Assembly: GCA_037954015.1 (NCBI GenBank)
Contig: CM075689.1
Span: forward strand, 31,324,212 to 31,388,211
DNA length: 64,000 nucleotides
Reading direction: 5' to 3'
Source of the DNA: Psophocarpus tetragonolobus
Taxonomy: Eukaryota; Streptophyta; Magnoliopsida; Fabales; Fabaceae
Shown here: positions 60,715-64,000 of the stretch, in pieces
How positions within the stretch are numbered: the stretch's first letter is position 1
How the letters are laid out: every line of letters begins with the position of its first letter
Notes under the pieces: generated by a model
Database searches by the model: none
What the model saw: the letters and a program-made list of their open reading frames with translations, nothing else
What the model was told of the DNA's origin: nothing
Made by a program: the position numbers and the translations under genes

Positions 60715-61420
60715 TGCAAGTGGAAGAAGGAGACCAATAGGAAGAAGAAGAAGAAGTGGAAGAATGAGAAAAAGAGGAGGAAGAAGAAGCAATGGAAGGA
60801 AATGGGAATGAGGAAGAAGTGGAACAAGTAGGAGAAGAAGAAGGGGAGGAAGAAGAAGTAGTGTAGGCAGAAGAAGGGGAAGAAGGAGAAGAGAGGGAAG
60901 AAGAAGAACAAGTGGATGTAGTAGAAGTGGAAGAAGGTGAACAATAGGAAGAAGAAGAAGTAGTTGAAGAGGTGGGGACGATGGAGAAGAAGTGGAGGAA
61001 GGAGAACAAGAGGTAGAAATGCAAGTGGAAGTAGAAGAAGGCGAAAAAGAGGCATATGACGAAGGAAAGGAAGAAGAAGAAGGAGATGAAGAGGAATAAA
61101 TGAAAGGAAAGGAGAGGATGAAGAGGAAGTGGAAGAAAGAGAACAAGAGGAGGCAGGAAAAGTGGAAGAAAATAAGAAGAATAAGAAGAAGGAGAGTAAC
61201 TAGAAAAAGTGGAAAAAGGAGAAGAAAAGGAAGCAGAAGAAGATGTGGAAAGTGAAGAAGTTGAAGAAGGTGAACAAGAGGAGGAAGAAGTAGTGGAAGG
61301 AGGTGAGATGAAGAAGAAGAATTGGAACAAGGAGAAAAGGAGGGAAAGGAAGAAGGAGGGGAAGGGAAGGGAAGAAGAAGTAGAAGAAGTCGCATCTGGA
61401 GGAGAAGGGGAAGAAGAAGA
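60715..61420 (-). repeat. Dispersed duplicate, copy 2 (partner 24110-24810)
   Basis: Second copy, 36.6 kb from the first, with the same rare variants GGAGACCAATAGG, GAGGCATATGACG and GAAGTCGCATCTGG. Small length differences separate the copies. Confidence 0.65.
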
Positions 61421-62692
61421 AGAAGTGTAAGCATAAGATATGAGGGAAGGAGAATACGGAAAGGAAAGAAAAGAAGTTATGGAAGGAGAAGAAATGGAAG
61501 AAGAGGAAGAATAAGAAGAAGTGTAAGCAGCAGAAGCGGAAGAAGGAGACGGAAATGGAGAAGAACAACAAGTAGAAGTAGAAGAAGTTGTAGAAGGAGA
61601 GAATAAGAGGAATAGGAGGAAGTAGTGGAATGAAAGGAGATGAAGAAGAAGTGGAAGAAGGATAACGGGAGGAGGAAGAAGAGGTGGCAAAAGGAGAAGA
61701 AGAGGAAGAAGAATAAGTGGAAGAACGAGAAGAGAAGGAAGAAATGCAAGTGGAAGAAGGAGAACAATAGGAAGAAGAAATGGAAGAATGAGAAAAAGAG
61801 GAGGAAGAAGAAGCAATGGAAGGAAAGGGGAAAGAAGGAGAACTAGAACAAGGAGGAGAAGAAGAAGGGGAGGAAGAAGAAGTAGTGTAGGCAGAAGAAG
61901 GGGAAGAAGGAGAAGAGAGGGAAGAAGAAGAACAAGTGGATGTAGTAGAAGTGGAAGAAGGAGAACAAGAGGTAGAAATGCAAGTGGAAGCAGAAGAAGG
62001 AGAAAAAGAGGGATATGACGAAGGAAAGGAAGAAGAAGAAGGAGAGGAAGAGGAAGAAAAGAAAGGAAAGGAGAGGATGAAGAAGAAGTGGAAGAAAGAG
62101 AATAAGAGGAGGTAGGAGAAGTGGATGAAAGATAAGAAGAGGAAGAAGAAGGAGAGTAACTAGAAGAAGTAGAAGAAGGAGAAGAAAAGGAAGCAGAAGA
62201 ATATGTGGAAAGTGAAGAAGTTGAAGAAGGTGAACAAGAGGATGAAGAAGAAGTATTGGAAGGAGGTGAGATGTAGAAGAAGAATTGGAACAAGGAGAAA
62301 AGGAGGAACAGGAAGAAGGAGGGGAAGGCAAGGGAAGAAGAAGCAGAAGAAGTGCAATCTGGAGGAGAAGTGGAAGAAGAAAAAGAAGTGTAAGGATAAG
62401 ATTTGGGGGAAGGAGAAGAAGAGGAAGAGCAACAATGGGAAGCAACAGAAGTGGGGGATGGAGAAAAAGAGGAAGGAGAAGACGGAAAGGAAAGAAGAAG
62501 AAGTTGTGGAAGGAGAAGAAATGGAAGAAGAGGAAGAAGAAGAATTGTAAGCAGAAGAAGTCGAGGAAGTAGACGAAAAGGAAAAAGAACAACAAGTAGA
62601 AGTAGAAGAAGTAGTAGAGGGAGACAATAAGAGGAATAGGGGGAAGTAGTGGAATGAAAGGAGATGAAGAAGAAGAAGTGGAAGAAGGAGAA

Positions 62693-62709
62693 CAAGAGGA
62701 TTCACGTCA
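62693..62709 (+). mobile_element. 17-bp remnant of the same LTR's 3' end
   Basis: CAAGAGGATTCACGTCA on the plus strand is identical to the reverse complement of 43027-43043, the terminal bases of the solo LTR, in the opposite orientation. The first eight bases (CAAGAGGA) also fit the satellite motif GAACAAGAGGA, so nine bases (TTCACGTCA) are clearly foreign to the purine strand. The flanks join two unit positions that are not normally adjacent. The likely history is insertion of a related element followed by a deletion using CAAGAGGA microhomology. Confidence 0.7.
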
Positions 62710-64000
62710 GAAGAAGAACTAGTTGAAGGAGTGGGGATGATGCAGAAGAAGTGCAAGAAAGAGAACAAGAGGTACAAATGCAAGTCGAAGCAGAAGAAGG
62801 AGAGAAAGGGGGATATGACGAAGGAAAGGAAGAAGAAGAAGGAGATGAAGAGGAAGAAGAAGAAGTGGAAGAAACAGAAGAAAAGGAAGAAGTGCAAGTG
62901 GAAGAAGGTGAACAATAGGAAGAAGAAGAAGTTGTGGAACAATGAGAAATAGAGGAGGAAGAAGAAGCAATGGAAGGAAAGGGGATGAAGAAGAAATGGA
63001 ATAAGGAGGAAAAGAAGAAAGGGAGGAAGAAGAAGTAGTGTAGGGAGAAGAAGGGCAAGAAGGAGAAGAGAGGGAAGAAGAAGAACAAGTGGATGTAGTA
63101 GAAGTGGAAGAAGGTGAACAAGAGGAAGAAGAAGTAGTAGTTGAAGGAGTGGGGATGATGGAGAAGAAGTGGAAGAAGGAGAACAAGAGGTAGAAATGCA
63201 AGTGGAAGCAGAAGAAGGAGAAAAAGACGGATATGACGAAGGAAAGGAAGAAGAAGAAGGAGATGAAGAGGAAGAAAAGAAAGGAAAGGAGAGGATGAAG
63301 AAGAAGTGGAAGAAAGAGAACAAGAGGAGGCAGGAGAAGTGGAAGAAACATAAGAAGAGGAAGAAGAAGGAGAGTAACTAGAAGAAGTGGAAGAAAGAGA
63401 AGAAAAGGAAGAAGAAGAAGATGTGCAAAGTGAAGAAGGTGAACAAGAGGTGGAAGAAGAAGTGGTGGAAGGAGGTGAGATGAAGAAGAAGAATTGGAAC
63501 ATGGAGAAAAGGAGGAAAAGGAAGAAGGAGGGGAAGGGAAGGGAAGAAGAAGCAGAAGAAGTGGAATCTGGAGGAGAAGAGGAAGAAGAAGAAGAAGTGT
63601 AAGCATAAGATTTGGGGGAAGGAGAAGAAGAGGAAGAGCAAGAATGGGAAGCAACAGAAGTGGGGGATGGAGAAAAAGAGGAAGGAGAAGACGGAAAGGA
63701 AAGAAGAAGAAGTTGTGGAAGGAGAGGAAATGGAAGAAGAGGAAGAAGAAGAAGTGTAAGCAGAAGAAGCGGAAGAAGGAGACGAAAATGAAGAAGAACA
63801 ACAAGTAGAAGTAGAAGAAGTGGTAGAAGGAGAGAATAAGAGGAATAGGAGGAAGTAGTGGAATGAAAGGAGATGAAGAAGAAGAAGTGGAAGAAGGAGA
63901 ACGGGAGGAGGGAGAAGTGGTGGCAGAAGGAGAAGAAGAGGAAGAACAAGAAGTGGAAGAACGAGAAGAAAAGGAAGAACTTCAAGTGGAAGAAGGAGAA

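Larger units (their letters stand above)
44187..64000 (-). repeat. Diverged inverted satellite array (arm 2, right part)
   Basis: Continuation of the diverged purine-strand array beyond the LTR, in the same phase as the left flank. GGAGAGTAACTAG-type anchors occur near 45160, 47170, 48935, 50025, 51642, 52737, 53835, 54933, 55960, 57173, 59083, 60144, 61191, 62152 and 63369. Spacing is about 960-2010 bp, with many units rearranged. No gene or RNA is visible. The array runs off the right end of the window. Confidence 0.95.

Noticed and set aside
1..64000. Plain (GAA)n or (TTC)n microsatellite
   Set aside because: Pure triplet runs are short; fixed interruptions at set positions define a ~1-kb complex unit with higher-order structure.

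Overview
The window is nuclear eukaryotic heterochromatin, most likely from a flowering plant. It is almost entirely one tandem-repeat family: a purine/pyrimidine-asymmetric, (GAA/TTC)n-like satellite with a unit of about 1 kb. The plant assignment rests on a single inserted LTR (TG...CA ends, 5-bp target duplication, TATAAG box, and a TRAR-type polyprotein tail like those of plant Ty3/gypsy elements) and on the general occurrence of GAA-type satellites in plants. I see no host gene, RNA gene, CRISPR array, operon or prokaryotic signal. The hundreds of open frames exist because a nearly pure C/T strand can hardly spell TAA, TAG or TGA. They read as Ser/Leu/Phe-rich in three frames at once, and as Glu/Lys/Arg-rich on the other strand.

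Layout. (1) 1-18394, arm 1: the plus strand is pyrimidine-rich. There are 18 head-to-tail units (starts at 1, 1001, 2000, 2687, 3686, 4685, 5684, 6683, 7682, 8681, 9680, 10679, 11678, 12677, 13676, 14675, 15681, 16686) and a partial unit from 17684. Units are 998-1006 bp except one of 687 bp, and they are nearly identical. Diagnostic variants reveal higher-order repeats: two copies of a 3996-bp four-unit block (A-B/C-C-D), then two copies of a roughly 3.0-kb three-unit block (A-E-D). (2) At 18394/18395 the strand asymmetry flips abruptly. (3) 18395-43026 and 44187-64000, arm 2: the same family in inverted orientation (plus strand purine-rich), with strongly diverged, variably truncated units. 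It is a mosaic of local tandem duplications (periods 1050, 870 and 3 x 1098 bp) and dispersed duplications 13.6, 25.3 and 36.6 kb apart. One segment, 56690-57938, is almost the arm-1 sequence and could be a relative of its founder. (4) 43027-44186: a 1160-bp solo LTR on the minus strand, flanked by GAATT target-site duplications. Its U3 encodes the C-terminal 68 residues of a retroelement polyprotein. A 17-bp scrap identical to the end of this LTR lies at 62693-62709, in the opposite orientation, and looks like the remnant of a second, deleted insertion.

Nothing here forms a pathway. The interest is structural: a recently homogenised array beside an old diverged one, joined at an inversion, with retroelement insertion and deletion scars. 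All boundaries of duplicated segments were judged by eye and may be off by tens of bases.
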